Virus record (IMG/VR): IMGVR_UViG_3300032893_000005
Coordinates: 1-64,000 of that record
From: a virus
Direction: 5' to 3' (one strand)
DNA: 64,000 bases
Shown: positions 41,904-50,450 of the stretch, one piece after another
How the letters are laid out: every line of letters begins with the position of its first letter
Position numbering within the stretch: the stretch's first letter is position 1
The notes under the pieces: generated by a model
Database searches by the model: none
What the model was told of the DNA's origin: nothing
Seen by the model: the letters and a program-made list of their open reading frames with translations, nothing else
Program-made: the position numbers and the translations under genes

Positions 41904-42279
41904 GGCAAGATTCTACCAAGCCCTGATGCAGAACCTCCACAACGCCGTGAGCGGCAGGAGAGTCGCGCTGGAAGGATTAGAGCAAGAGAGTGCAATGCTT
42001 GAGATCTACAGGTCTAAGCATGCTTCTCTGCTAGAGATAAAGCGAGCGGCTAGGCGAGAGTACCAGCTACTGAGCATCCAGGACCTTCGCCGCTTGAAGG
42101 CAGAGATGGACGGAGTACGCGGTGCCATCCGACAGTCCAGCGAGATAGTCTCTAGGCTGGAGACTCTGGTTAAGGACCACGACATCGAGATCAGACACCT
42201 GGGAGAACGTATCGACTACTTCGTGATCAAGACGCGACGCGGCGTAGTCCTAGACTTCAAAGGTAGGACGAGTGGATAA
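41890..42279 (+). CDS. Hypothetical coiled-coil protein
   Basis: 129 residues from the ATG at 41890. It is helical throughout, with Arg/Glu/Leu heptads (LEIKRAARREYQLLSIQDLRR). No family recognised. Its stop overlaps the GTG of the next gene. Confidence 0.6.
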   Translation: MTEDEARFYQALMQNLHNAVSGRRVALEGLEQESAMLEIYRSKHASLLEIKRAARREYQLLSIQDLRRLKAEMDGVRGAIRQSSEIVSRLETLVKDHDIEIRHLGERIDYFVIKTRRGVVLDFKGRTSG

Positions 42280-42496
42280 AGACGAACTAAGGAAAAAAGT
42301 CGAGTCTGAGACTGACTTCATCAACTCCAAGAAGTATAACAATAGTTTCAGCGAGTTCGTCGAAAACAACTCGAGTAACCGCAACAACGACAAGCTCATA
42401 TGCACGCTGCTAGTCCTGGAGCCCGACGAACTCGTCAAGCTCTGGAAGGGCATCATAGAGAAGGGTAGACGGTACTTTCGTTTTAAGGTAGATTAG
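42272..42496 (+). CDS. Hypothetical small protein before DNA polymerase
   Basis: 74 residues starting with GTG at 42272. Charged, Asn- and Ser-rich centre, ending five bases before the polymerase gene. No family recognised. Confidence 0.55.
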   Translation: MDKDELRKKVESETDFINSKKYNNSFSEFVENNSSNRNNDKLICTLLVLEPDELVKLWKGIIEKGRRYFRFKVD

Positions 42497-42501
42497 AGGG
42501 G

Positions 42502-45500
42502 ATGTCATACTTTAAGCAACTCATAAATCCACACAGTCACACGCACTATTCATTGGATGGCGCTGCGACAGTTGAGGACGTAGTCAAGCGAACCAAAGAG
42601 CTTGGTGCTACTCACGTCGCCGTGACGGAGCATGGAAACATGAACTCCGCGCTCGAGCTGTTCGAGAAGGCGGGTAAGTCAGGCCTTAAGCCCATCTGTG
42701 GGATCGAACTCTACGTTCAGTCGCCGTTCTTGGAAGAGCTTCGCAAGATCGTTACGTTTGAAGTTCAGCAGTCAGGAAAGATAAAGGATGCCGAAGACCT
42801 CGAGAAGAAGGTCGAGAAGGCTATGAAGAACGAGTACGTTCACCTCACCGTCCATTTCAAGGACGAGTGGGCCTACCAGTACTTCTGCAAGCTTACTCCT
42901 GCGATGGAAGAGCGAGCCGTGGTCAAGTGGGGAGAGCGCAAGCCGATCGCTACCCTCGAAGAGATCCGAGGAGCTGCCGGTCACATAACTATCTGCTCGT
43001 CATGCCTGATCGGGATGACTCAGAAGTTCATCCTCCCTCGCAAGAAGTCTGGCATCGCCACTCCAGAGCTGGCCGAGAAGGCTTACAGGATCATACGCGA
43101 GATAGCAGGGAAGGATGACTTCTACGTAGAGATCTTTCCTCACGAGATTACCCACGAGTGGTCTCGTCCCGACAAGGACAAGCCTGGTACCGGCAAGTTC
43201 GTTCCGCACGAGTGCACGCAGTACGCACCAGACGGCGACATCCAGAAGCCAGCCAACGAGTTCATGATCCACCTAGCCAACAAGTACAACGACCCGATCA
43301 TAGTATCACTGGACTCTCACTTCGCTTACCCAGAACAGAAGATCGTTCAAGATGCCCGGCTCGGTAACGGTGACGAGAACTGGAAGTTCTACAACTCGTA
43401 CCACATCCTTACGTCTCAAGAGGCATTCCAGTCACTCAACAAGACGCTGAAGGTCGACAAGAAGACATTCGAGGGATGGATCGATAACTCGTACAAGTTC
43501 GGCAGCCGGTTCGACAACTTCAAGCTGGTGACCTCGAAGCAGCGCTGGGTTCTCCAGCCGCTCCCTCCAAACTGGCAAGAACTTCTCCTCAAGTACATCG
43601 AAGCCTTCGGTCGAATGGACTGGAATAACCAAGCCATGCTCGAGCGTCTCAAGTACGAGATCGACGTTCTGGCAAACAACGGCAAGCTCAACCTAATGTC
43701 ATACTTCTTCACCGTGATGGACATAGCAGAGTTCTGCCGTAACAACGACGTCCTTATGAACGTGAGGGGATCTGCTGGCGGCGTACTCCTGCTCTACCTC
43801 GTAGGCGTGAGCGCCGTAAATCCTCTGAAGCATAACCTGTCGTTCGAGCGCTTCCTGACTACTGGCCGCATCAAGGCAAACACCCTGCCAGACGTGGACA
43901 TGGACATCTCCGACCAAGACAAGGTATTCGAGTATCTGACGAACAAGTACGGAGACGCCTTCTGCAGGATCTCAGTAGATTCACAGCTCAAGCTCAAGTC
44001 ATCGATCCAAGACGCTGAGCGCGTTAAGTTTGGCAAAGTTCGACCTGAAACTATGAAGCTGTGCAAGTCAATCAAGGCAGCTCCGACCGGCATGGACGAC
44101 TACTTATACGTCTTTGGCGGCGTCGACCAGCAGGGAAACCCGGTCATAGGCTTACTCGAGACCCATAAAGGCCTCAAAGATTACGCAGAGAACAATCCTG
44201 AAGTCTGGAAGCAAGTAGTGGAGATGTTGGGCATCATTCGACAGAAGAGCCAGCACGCTTGTGGCGTGGTTATCGCTGACAGGCCAGTCCAGGACTACGT
44301 TCCTGTGACCAAGGTTGGCGGAGTCCGAGTAACCGGCTTCTCCCCGAAGCAGCTCGAGGCTGCAGGCCTTGTGAAGCTGGACCTACTAGGCCTAAACACC
44401 CTTCGAGACATGAACTTATGCCTGAAGCTGATCAAGGAGCGCCACGGCGTTACCCTGGACTGGAGCAATCTGCCGTACGACGAGGAGTGCTTCAGGTGGT
44501 TCGCTGAAGGAAAGGTCGCTGGCGTATTCCAGTTCGACTCCTTCACGGCAATCCCCCTCCTCAAGGGAATAAAGCCGAGGGACATAGACGGGCTCTCTGC
44601 TACCACGGCTCTTGGCCGACCAGGTACGACCGACGCTCCTGAGAGCGCAACTTCCAGCCGTACCTTAGCCGACGTGTTCGTTGCTCGAGCGCAGGGCGAG
44701 AAGATTCGGTACGTCAACGATGACCTTGAGCCAATCTTGAAAGAAACATATGGCATCGCACTCTACCAAGAGCAGACGATCCAGATCTTCCGTGACCTGG
44801 CGAACTACACCGCAGAAGACGGTGAAGGTGTTCGTCGCGGTATCGGTAAGAAGGATGCTGACCTACTCGCCAAGTATACCAAGGACCTCAAGGACAAGGT
44901 TCTGGCGCGTGGCTGGACCGAGGAGCAGGTTCAACTTCTCATGGACCAGATCATGGCGAGTTCCCGGTACTCGTTCAACAAGTCTCACTCGACCAGCTAC
45001 GCTTACGTCGCATACGCTGGCATGTACCTGAAGATTCACTACCCTCTTGAGTTCTGGACATCGATCTTGACCTTTGCTTCTAAGAAAGACCTCAAAGACT
45101 ACTGGACGCACGTAGAAGACTTCGTGAAGTATCCTGACGTCAACAGGTCGAAGGAGACTTTCCAGATCGCCAAGAGGGAAGACGGCACTGAGTACATCCA
45201 GTCTCCGATCAACTTGATCGATGGAGTTGGACCGGCCACAGCCAAGGAGATCATCAACAAGGCACCATACGCCTCGCTCGAAGACTTCGTTAAGCGCATC
45301 AATCGACGCATCGTTAACAAGAAGATCGTAACTCGACTGGTGTTCTCTGGAACTATGGACTGCCTGATGCCAGCAGGCCTTAACGACGCTGAGAAGCTCG
45401 ACCTCTACCTTCAGACGAAGGCCCTGGTGGACAACGAGAAGAAGGAAGCTGTCCCAGCCCAGTACCTCTCGTTCACTCCGCTCATGAACTTCCTATTCAA

Positions 45501-45951
45501 GAAGGCCATCTTCAAGGTCTTCAAGGAAGACGTAACACCGCTTACGCTACCGATCTTGGCAGACCGTAGGCTCATCGCGCAGCGCGGCAACTACCTGGTA
45601 TACAAGGACCCAAACAGTAAGAAGCTTGATAACGCACCGCTCATAACGCCTAGCGACTACGAAGTATATGCAGAGGACGAAGACCTCACTGCTACCGTTG
45701 CAATGGTCGCGTACGTGACTGAGTGCGAGGAGAAGTCGTTCGCTGAAGGTTCAAAGACCATGATGAAGCTTACCCTTGAAGCCGGAGACTCGACCATCGA
45801 AACGGTAAAGTTCCCATCATGGGGAGAGACTGAACATGGGGTTGACAAAGACATAGATGGAAGCGTAGCATTGATTGTGATGACGAAGAAGTTCCAGAAG
45901 AACTTCGTAATCGATAAGATCATGAAGCTCGAGAAGATCGAAAACTTCTAA
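42502..45951 (+). CDS. DNA polymerase III alpha subunit (C-family, DnaE-like)
   Basis: A 1,149-residue replicative polymerase. Residues 10-90 are a PHP domain (NPHSHTHYSLDG, TEHGNM). The catalytic aspartates lie in LPDVDMDISD near residue 465, followed by the finger motifs SQHACGVVIAD, KLDLLGLNTLRD, GIALYQEQTIQI and SRYSFNKSHSTSYA. A helix-hairpin-helix (DGVGPATAKEIINKAP) and an OB-like C-terminal part follow. The tau-binding end seems reduced. It lies upstream of SSB, RecA, primase and helicase genes. C-family polymerases occur in some phages, but together with T4-type recombination genes this is a distinctive mix. GAGGGG precedes the ATG. Confidence 0.95.
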   Translation: MSYFKQLINPHSHTHYSLDGAATVEDVVKRTKELGATHVAVTEHGNMNSALELFEKAGKSGLKPICGIELYVQSPFLEELRKIVTFEVQQSGKIKDAEDLEKKVEKAMKNEYVHLTVHFKDEWAYQYFCKLTPAMEERAVVKWGERKPIATLEEIRGAAGHITICSSCLIGMTQKFILPRKKSGIATPELAEKAYRIIREIAGKDDFYVEIFPHEITHEWSRPDKDKPGTGKFVPHECTQYAPDGDIQKPANEFMIHLANKYNDPIIVSLDSHFAYPEQKIVQDARLGNGDENWKFYNSYHILTSQEAFQSLNKTLKVDKKTFEGWIDNSYKFGSRFDNFKLVTSKQRWVLQPLPPNWQELLLKYIEAFGRMDWNNQAMLERLKYEIDVLANNGKLNLMSYFFTVMDIAEFCRNNDVLMNVRGSAGGVLLLYLVGVSAVNPLKHNLSFERFLTTGRIKANTLPDVDMDISDQDKVFEYLTNKYGDAFCRISVDSQLKLKSSIQDAERVKFGKVRPETMKLCKSIKAAPTGMDDYLYVFGGVDQQGNPVIGLLETHKGLKDYAENNPEVWKQVVEMLGIIRQKSQHACGVVIADRPVQDYVPVTKVGGVRVTGFSPKQLEAAGLVKLDLLGLNTLRDMNLCLKLIKERHGVTLDWSNLPYDEECFRWFAEGKVAGVFQFDSFTAIPLLKGIKPRDIDGLSATTALGRPGTTDAPESATSSRTLADVFVARAQGEKIRYVNDDLEPILKETYGIALYQEQTIQIFRDLANYTAEDGEGVRRGIGKKDADLLAKYTKDLKDKVLARGWTEEQVQLLMDQIMASSRYSFNKSHSTSYAYVAYAGMYLKIHYPLEFWTSILTFASKKDLKDYWTHVEDFVKYPDVNRSKETFQIAKREDGTEYIQSPINLIDGVGPATAKEIINKAPYASLEDFVKRINRRIVNKKIVTRLVFSGTMDCLMPAGLNDAEKLDLYLQTKALVDNEKKEAVPAQYLSFTPLMNFLFKKAIFKVFKEDVTPLTLPILADRRLIAQRGNYLVYKDPNSKKLDNAPLITPSDYEVYAEDEDLTATVAMVAYVTECEEKSFAEGSKTMMKLTLEAGDSTIETVKFPSWGETEHGVDKDIDGSVALIVMTKKFQKNFVIDKIMKLEKIENF

Positions 45952-45960
45952 GGAGAAAAG

Positions 45961-46740
45961 ATGCCAGAACAAACTACCAAGACTCTTCGCGAAGAGTACT
46001 TGAAGGCCAAGCAACTCTCGAAGATGAACATCCAGGACGGAAGTCCAGAGACGAAGTTCCAGCGCGAAGGCGCAAAGAACAGAGCCGTGAGCACTCTTCC
46101 CAACATAGAGAGAGACCTGCTTGCGCGGATCACCCGCGACTCCGTAACCGTAGTGGTTACCGAAGACGCAGACGCCTTAGCCTTGGCTAGCCAGCTCGCG
46201 ACTGAGAACGACAACGTCGTGTGCTTGGGCTACAAGGACATCGATCGTCTGATTGCTCAGACCCTTTACCCGAAGGACCTCGCCGCCGGTTACCCGATCA
46301 ACGCTGAGTTCGTCTCGCGGCTGAACTCCCTCCTGGCCGGAGACGTATCTTACCAGATCGGAGCTGACTACATGCCAGCGGTGAAGCCAGCAGCTACCCT
46401 CTACGGAGTTGCCAAGACTCGTGAGGAACTTACCAAGAAGATCACGATCATGCTCCGTGGGGCCTATGGTACCGAGCTGAACCGGATCTACCTCACGAAG
46501 CGCCTCAACGAAGAGATCTTTAAGCGAATCGACAACGACAAGATCATCGCGATCTTGGTCGAAGTTCCTCTCGAGTTAGTCAAGGAGATCGGTAAAGCTA
46601 CCGGTCGCTCGGTGGTTCTCACCACCTCCAACTACCCCGGCGCCATCCAGTATGACCCGGCTATGACAGCGACACAACTGCGCTCGGCTATTGCCAAGGC
46701 CGTGACCGCAGCAAACAAAGGCACGAAAACCAAAAACTAA
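45961..46740 (+). CDS. Hypothetical protein between polymerase and SSB
   Basis: A 259-residue protein behind AAGGAGAAAAG. It has Rossmann-like alternation (VVVTEDADALALASQLAT, NDNVVCLGYKDIDRLI, IIAILVEVPLELVKEIG) and no catalytic motif that I can name. Its position inside the replication cluster suggests a polymerase or clamp-associated role, possibly structural. No family recognised. Confidence 0.65.
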   Translation: MPEQTTKTLREEYLKAKQLSKMNIQDGSPETKFQREGAKNRAVSTLPNIERDLLARITRDSVTVVVTEDADALALASQLATENDNVVCLGYKDIDRLIAQTLYPKDLAAGYPINAEFVSRLNSLLAGDVSYQIGADYMPAVKPAATLYGVAKTREELTKKITIMLRGAYGTELNRIYLTKRLNEEIFKRIDNDKIIAILVEVPLELVKEIGKATGRSVVLTTSNYPGAIQYDPAMTATQLRSAIAKAVTAANKGTKTKN

Positions 46741-46751
46741 GGAGAAAACAT

Positions 46752-47876
46752 ATGTCAGTTGGCTCATACGATCCCAACAAACCCCGCCAAGGCGGATACG
46801 GTCCCAAGAAAGTTCGCCTGGGGTTCAACCGTCAAACGAACCTGATCGTCGCTCGTCCCCTACCCCCGTTCGGGTCTCTCAAGGACAGCAACTCGATCAT
46901 GTTCTTCTGGTCAGTGATCTGGCTGGAAGGTTCCGGCGGCAAGAAGTTCCCGACCGCTTCCATCCAACGGAAGAAGAACAAGCAGATCGTTCAGGCCGAT
47001 CCTATCCTCGAGAAGGCCGCAGCGATGAAGACTATGATCGAGAACGCCCAGAAAGCGGGCGAGAATCCTCAGGTCATCGCTCAGATGCTCGAGAAGGTGA
47101 ACTCCCTGGCGCCTGACAACAAGTGCTACTTAAACGTGCTGACCCCCGACGGTCAGATCGCGATCCTGAAGATCCCATGGACTGCATGGACTCAGTTAGA
47201 AGAGAAGCTGAAGAAGCTCTCCTCCCAAGGTCTGGACGCAGTAGGAACCGGCCCCAACAGCGGACTCTTCTTCGAGTTCAAGCGCTGGAAGGACGACAAG
47301 GGAAAGACTCAGTTCTCCGTGGAGCCCGTTACCGAGCTGAAGCGTGATCCCGTCACCGGCATCATCAACCCGAGCTACAAGTTCGCGCCCCTGGACGAGA
47401 TCGTCCTGAAGCGCATCGAAGCCGAGGCTTCTGACCTCACGAAGCTCTACGAGACCCGCTCTGTAGAAGAGCAGGCCCAGCTCGCTACCCTGGACCCGGC
47501 TGTGATCAGCCGCGTGATGATGAAGTCGCGACAGGCACAGGACGACGGTGACAACGATGAGCCGGATGATACTCCGACTCAGACCCTCACCGGATACCAG
47601 ATGCCGACTACGCCCGCTGCACCTACTACACCGGCTGCTCCTGTTGGAGCCCTAGGTGCTCTGGGGGTTCAGTCGCAGATGCCCAGTACGCCAGTCCAGC
47701 CCGTTGCACCTCCTCCTCCCGCTCCGGCAGCTCCGGCAGCTCCAGCAGCCGCAGCTCCTGCTCAGACACCGACTGCTCCCACGGCACCAGCGTTCCCGGC
47801 AGCGCCAGGCATCCCTGACGACGTGAGGAAGTTCCTGTTCAATAACCAAGCCGCTCAGTCAGGAGCTAAAACCTAA
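46752..47876 (+). CDS. gp32-like single-stranded DNA-binding protein
   Basis: A 374-residue protein. The basic N-terminus (GYGPKKVRLGFNRQ) would suit the cooperativity domain. Residues 115-205 match the order of T4 gp32 core strands (CYLNVLTPDGQIAILKIPW, then GLFFEFKRWKDDKGKTQF), although the zinc ligands of T4 gp32 are not evident. The C-terminus is acidic (DDGDNDEPDD), then a Pro/Ala-rich linker, then a hydrophobic end. It sits between polymerase and the UvsY/UvsX-like genes as SSBs often do. Confidence 0.65.
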   Translation: MSVGSYDPNKPRQGGYGPKKVRLGFNRQTNLIVARPLPPFGSLKDSNSIMFFWSVIWLEGSGGKKFPTASIQRKKNKQIVQADPILEKAAAMKTMIENAQKAGENPQVIAQMLEKVNSLAPDNKCYLNVLTPDGQIAILKIPWTAWTQLEEKLKKLSSQGLDAVGTGPNSGLFFEFKRWKDDKGKTQFSVEPVTELKRDPVTGIINPSYKFAPLDEIVLKRIEAEASDLTKLYETRSVEEQAQLATLDPAVISRVMMKSRQAQDDGDNDEPDDTPTQTLTGYQMPTTPAAPTTPAAPVGALGALGVQSQMPSTPVQPVAPPPPAPAAPAAPAAAAPAQTPTAPTAPAFPAAPGIPDDVRKFLFNNQAAQSGAKT

Positions 47877-48382
47877 TGAGCGAACCAGTTGGAGTCCAGA
47901 ACTACTTGGAGTTGATTACCGGAGACGGTAAGAGCACCTTCAAGCTGGACTTCACTAAACTCAACCAAGTGGAGAGTCGAATCGAAGAGGTTCGGCTCGC
48001 CAATCCCCTCACCCTTCCAGACCTCATCGTTGACTTTACAGTAGCGATGAGTAAGGCCGCCGACTTGATCGGTCAAGTTGAGGTCGAGCTTAGGACAGCT
48101 CAGAGAGAGCTTGACATAACCGAGTCTATCGCCCTACTCGAGAGAGTCGAGATGGTGCTCAAGGATAAGAAGGTTAAGTCTAGCGCAGACACACGCAAGG
48201 CCGCAGTAGCCTTGGACAAAGAAGTTATGGCTGCCAGGGAGCGCGTCGACGTGTTGACTGCCGTGTCGAAGCTCCTGTCTAACAAGAGACTGGCGGTCGA
48301 GATGGCCTACTACAGCGCCAAGAAGGTGTGCGAGTACAACGCACTGCCCCTCTCAACACGAAACCTAGCAGGTGGAAGATAA
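47876..48382 (+). CDS. UvsY-like recombination mediator candidate
   Basis: A 168-residue helical protein between SSB and RecA, overlapping both (ATGA-type and TAATG). The C-terminal half (ADTRKAAVALDKEVMAARE, then LSNKRLAVEMAYYSAKK) resembles the pattern of T4 UvsY and phage RecF-mediator proteins, which load UvsX on gp32-coated DNA. The likeness is weak in sequence, and the call leans on context. Confidence 0.5.
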   Translation: MSEPVGVQNYLELITGDGKSTFKLDFTKLNQVESRIEEVRLANPLTLPDLIVDFTVAMSKAADLIGQVEVELRTAQRELDITESIALLERVEMVLKDKKVKSSADTRKAAVALDKEVMAARERVDVLTAVSKLLSNKRLAVEMAYYSAKKVCEYNALPLSTRNLAGGR

Positions 48383-49398
48383 TGGATTTCTTATCGAAGC
48401 TTAAGAAAGATGCAGCAAAGCTCGTAACTGGAGCCCGTGAGAGTTGGATTGCCAGGACTGCAAGCGGCGCCTTGAATTACCTGTACGGTAAGCTCATGGG
48501 CATGAAGTCTGGCTACACGCAGCTCCTGTACGGACCTCCGAAGTCTGGTAAGTCACTGATCGCGTTTGCCTACGCCGGTCAGCTTCATAAGGATGATCCA
48601 GAAGCGATCGTCCTTCACTTCGACACTGAGTTCCGTGACAACGTGGACACTTGGGTTGAAGCGTTCGGTATCGACAAGAACCGGTTCATATCGCGTCAGA
48701 CGAACAACCCGGTCGAGATCTTCGATTACATAGCGAACGAAGTTAAGGCCATGCTACAAGACGGTGCTCCGATCAAGATGATCATCATCGACTCGCTCGC
48801 CATGATCAACTACCCGAAGGAAGCCAACCGCGAGAAGACTACAGACTTCGTCATGGGCGATGCTGCCGCATACTTAGGTCCAGCAATGAAGCTGATCTTG
48901 CCAGTCATCAGAACCTTCAAGATCGCCCTCATCCTGTGCCAACACGTACGCGATAACATGGACCCCAACACGGCTAAGTATCGTCCGTACGTCATCCCTG
49001 GCGGCAAAGCACTCAAGCACTCTGTCGAGTACTGGGTTCTCTGCGAGAAGGTGAACTCTAAGGACTCGAAGACGTTCGACAGCGACAAGAAGGATGGAGC
49101 CGGTAATCCGATCCAGACAGGACATACGATCCGCGTAAGGATGGAAGAGAACTCGCTTGGACCTCAGAACAGGGCCGTAGAGATTGACCTGTCCTACACG
49201 CGTGGTATCATCAACCACGGCAAGGCCATCGCCGAGATAGCCATCAACATGGGCATCGTAGAGAGGCCGAACAACGTGCAGTACGTCTACGAAGGAAAGA
49301 AGTGGCAGGGCGCTGCGAACTTCGAGGAAGCTGTCGAGCAAGACACCGACCTCCAGCACAAGCTGGTCAACGCCATCAGAGACAACGACTTAACTTAA
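48382..49398 (+). CDS. UvsX-like RecA recombinase
   Basis: A 338-residue protein from the ATG at 48382, which overlaps the preceding stop; an upstream frame start lies at 48328. Walker A YGPPKSGKSLIAFAYA near residue 50, Walker B MIIIDSLAMIN near 135, and a RecA-type ILCQHVRDNM segment in place of the usual loop. It aligns in order with phage UvsX/RecA strand-exchange proteins. It lies between the mediator-like gene and primase, separated from the latter by a hairpin. Confidence 0.85.
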   Translation: MDFLSKLKKDAAKLVTGARESWIARTASGALNYLYGKLMGMKSGYTQLLYGPPKSGKSLIAFAYAGQLHKDDPEAIVLHFDTEFRDNVDTWVEAFGIDKNRFISRQTNNPVEIFDYIANEVKAMLQDGAPIKMIIIDSLAMINYPKEANREKTTDFVMGDAAAYLGPAMKLILPVIRTFKIALILCQHVRDNMDPNTAKYRPYVIPGGKALKHSVEYWVLCEKVNSKDSKTFDSDKKDGAGNPIQTGHTIRVRMEENSLGPQNRAVEIDLSYTRGIINHGKAIAEIAINMGIVERPNNVQYVYEGKKWQGAANFEEAVEQDTDLQHKLVNAIRDNDLT

Positions 49399-49421
49399 AC
49401 TTAGGAGCCTTCGCGCTCCGC

Positions 49422-49470
49422 CTGGGCAGCTTGCGAACCCCCTCCATCGCGGCTGCCCAGTTCTTTCTTA
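49422..49470 (+). terminator. Stem-loop with T-rich tail between recA-like and primase genes
   Basis: CTGGGCAGC (49422-49430) pairs with GCTGCCCAG (49452-49460) over a 21-base loop, followed by TTCTTTCTT. A smaller GGAGC-cttcgc-GCTCC hairpin lies just upstream (49404-49419). The loop is longer than in a classical terminator, so attenuation or an mRNA processing site are alternatives. No clear ribosome site precedes the primase ATG. Confidence 0.5.
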
Positions 49471-49478
49471 CGGTGACT

Positions 49479-50450
49479 ATGGAAGTTTCTGAGAAGATAG
49501 AGAAGTTCTTCAATAAGTACGGCATAGAAGCCAGGTACGAGACTTCCAGAAGCTACGTGTTTGACTGCCCTGCCTGCGGAGGCTCTGAGAAGTTATACGT
49601 CGAGAAGGCTACTGGCAAGACGATTTGCTTCAAGGGCGAAGATCACTCCTGTCCGAAGCCGTCCGATAAACTAGAGTTCTGCATGTCGATCGTGTCCGGG
49701 CTAGACCTGGACATGGTTAAGACTGAGTTTGAGCAGGGGCTCCTTCAGGTAGGCGACACGCTCGACATATCGTTTGACGATAAGCCGAAGGTCGCGGACG
49801 TAAAGACCATAGAACCGATCAGCCCCGGCGACCTCCCTCAAGACATCGCACCTATCTCTGCCGACATCTCAGCGCCTGGAAGGGCGTACTTGGAAGGTCG
49901 CGGGATAACCTTTGACATGATGAAGAAGTACGGGATCATGTACGCCTTCGGAGCCCGCCGAGTTATCTTCCCGGTCATCATGGACAACAAGATATACGGG
50001 TATCAGGGCCGAGCGATCGACCCGGTCGACAAGAAGGACCGGATGAGGAACCTTCCTGGTGAATGGAAGTCAAAGACTCTCATGTTTCGCGATAACTTGG
50101 TCGGGTCAGAGCACATCATCATCGCAGAAGGCCCTATCTCGGCACTGAAGTTCGAGCAGGTCGGAGGCTTCGTAGCCACGATGGGCAAGCTCGTAAGCCT
50201 AGATCAGATGCAGATGATCAAGAACTCTGGCGTGAAGAAGGTCTACATGGCCCTTGACCGTGACGCAGCGGACAACACTAAGAAGCTTCGCGACTACTTT
50301 CTCATAGAGAACAACATGCCCTGCTACTTGATCGAGGTCCCCGACCATCGGGATGACTTCGGTGACTGCACCTTCGAGGAGTGCGCTGCGGCATTTAAGG
50401 ACGCAAGGCTCGTTGCCAGAGATGAGCTTTTCCTGTACATTGAGGACTGA
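49479..50450 (+). CDS. DNA primase
   Basis: 323 residues from the ATG at 49479; the frame extends upstream through the hairpin but without a ribosome site. Residues 24-55 are a zinc-binding domain (DCPACGGSEKLYVEKA, then HSCPKP). The catalytic TOPRIM domain has IIIAEGPISALK near 210 and the metal-binding YMALDRDAADN near 255. The size fits T4 gp61-type primases. It overlaps the helicase gene by one base (TGATG). Confidence 0.88.
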   Translation: MEVSEKIEKFFNKYGIEARYETSRSYVFDCPACGGSEKLYVEKATGKTICFKGEDHSCPKPSDKLEFCMSIVSGLDLDMVKTEFEQGLLQVGDTLDISFDDKPKVADVKTIEPISPGDLPQDIAPISADISAPGRAYLEGRGITFDMMKKYGIMYAFGARRVIFPVIMDNKIYGYQGRAIDPVDKKDRMRNLPGEWKSKTLMFRDNLVGSEHIIIAEGPISALKFEQVGGFVATMGKLVSLDQMQMIKNSGVKKVYMALDRDAADNTKKLRDYFLIENNMPCYLIEVPDHRDDFGDCTFEECAAAFKDARLVARDELFLYIED

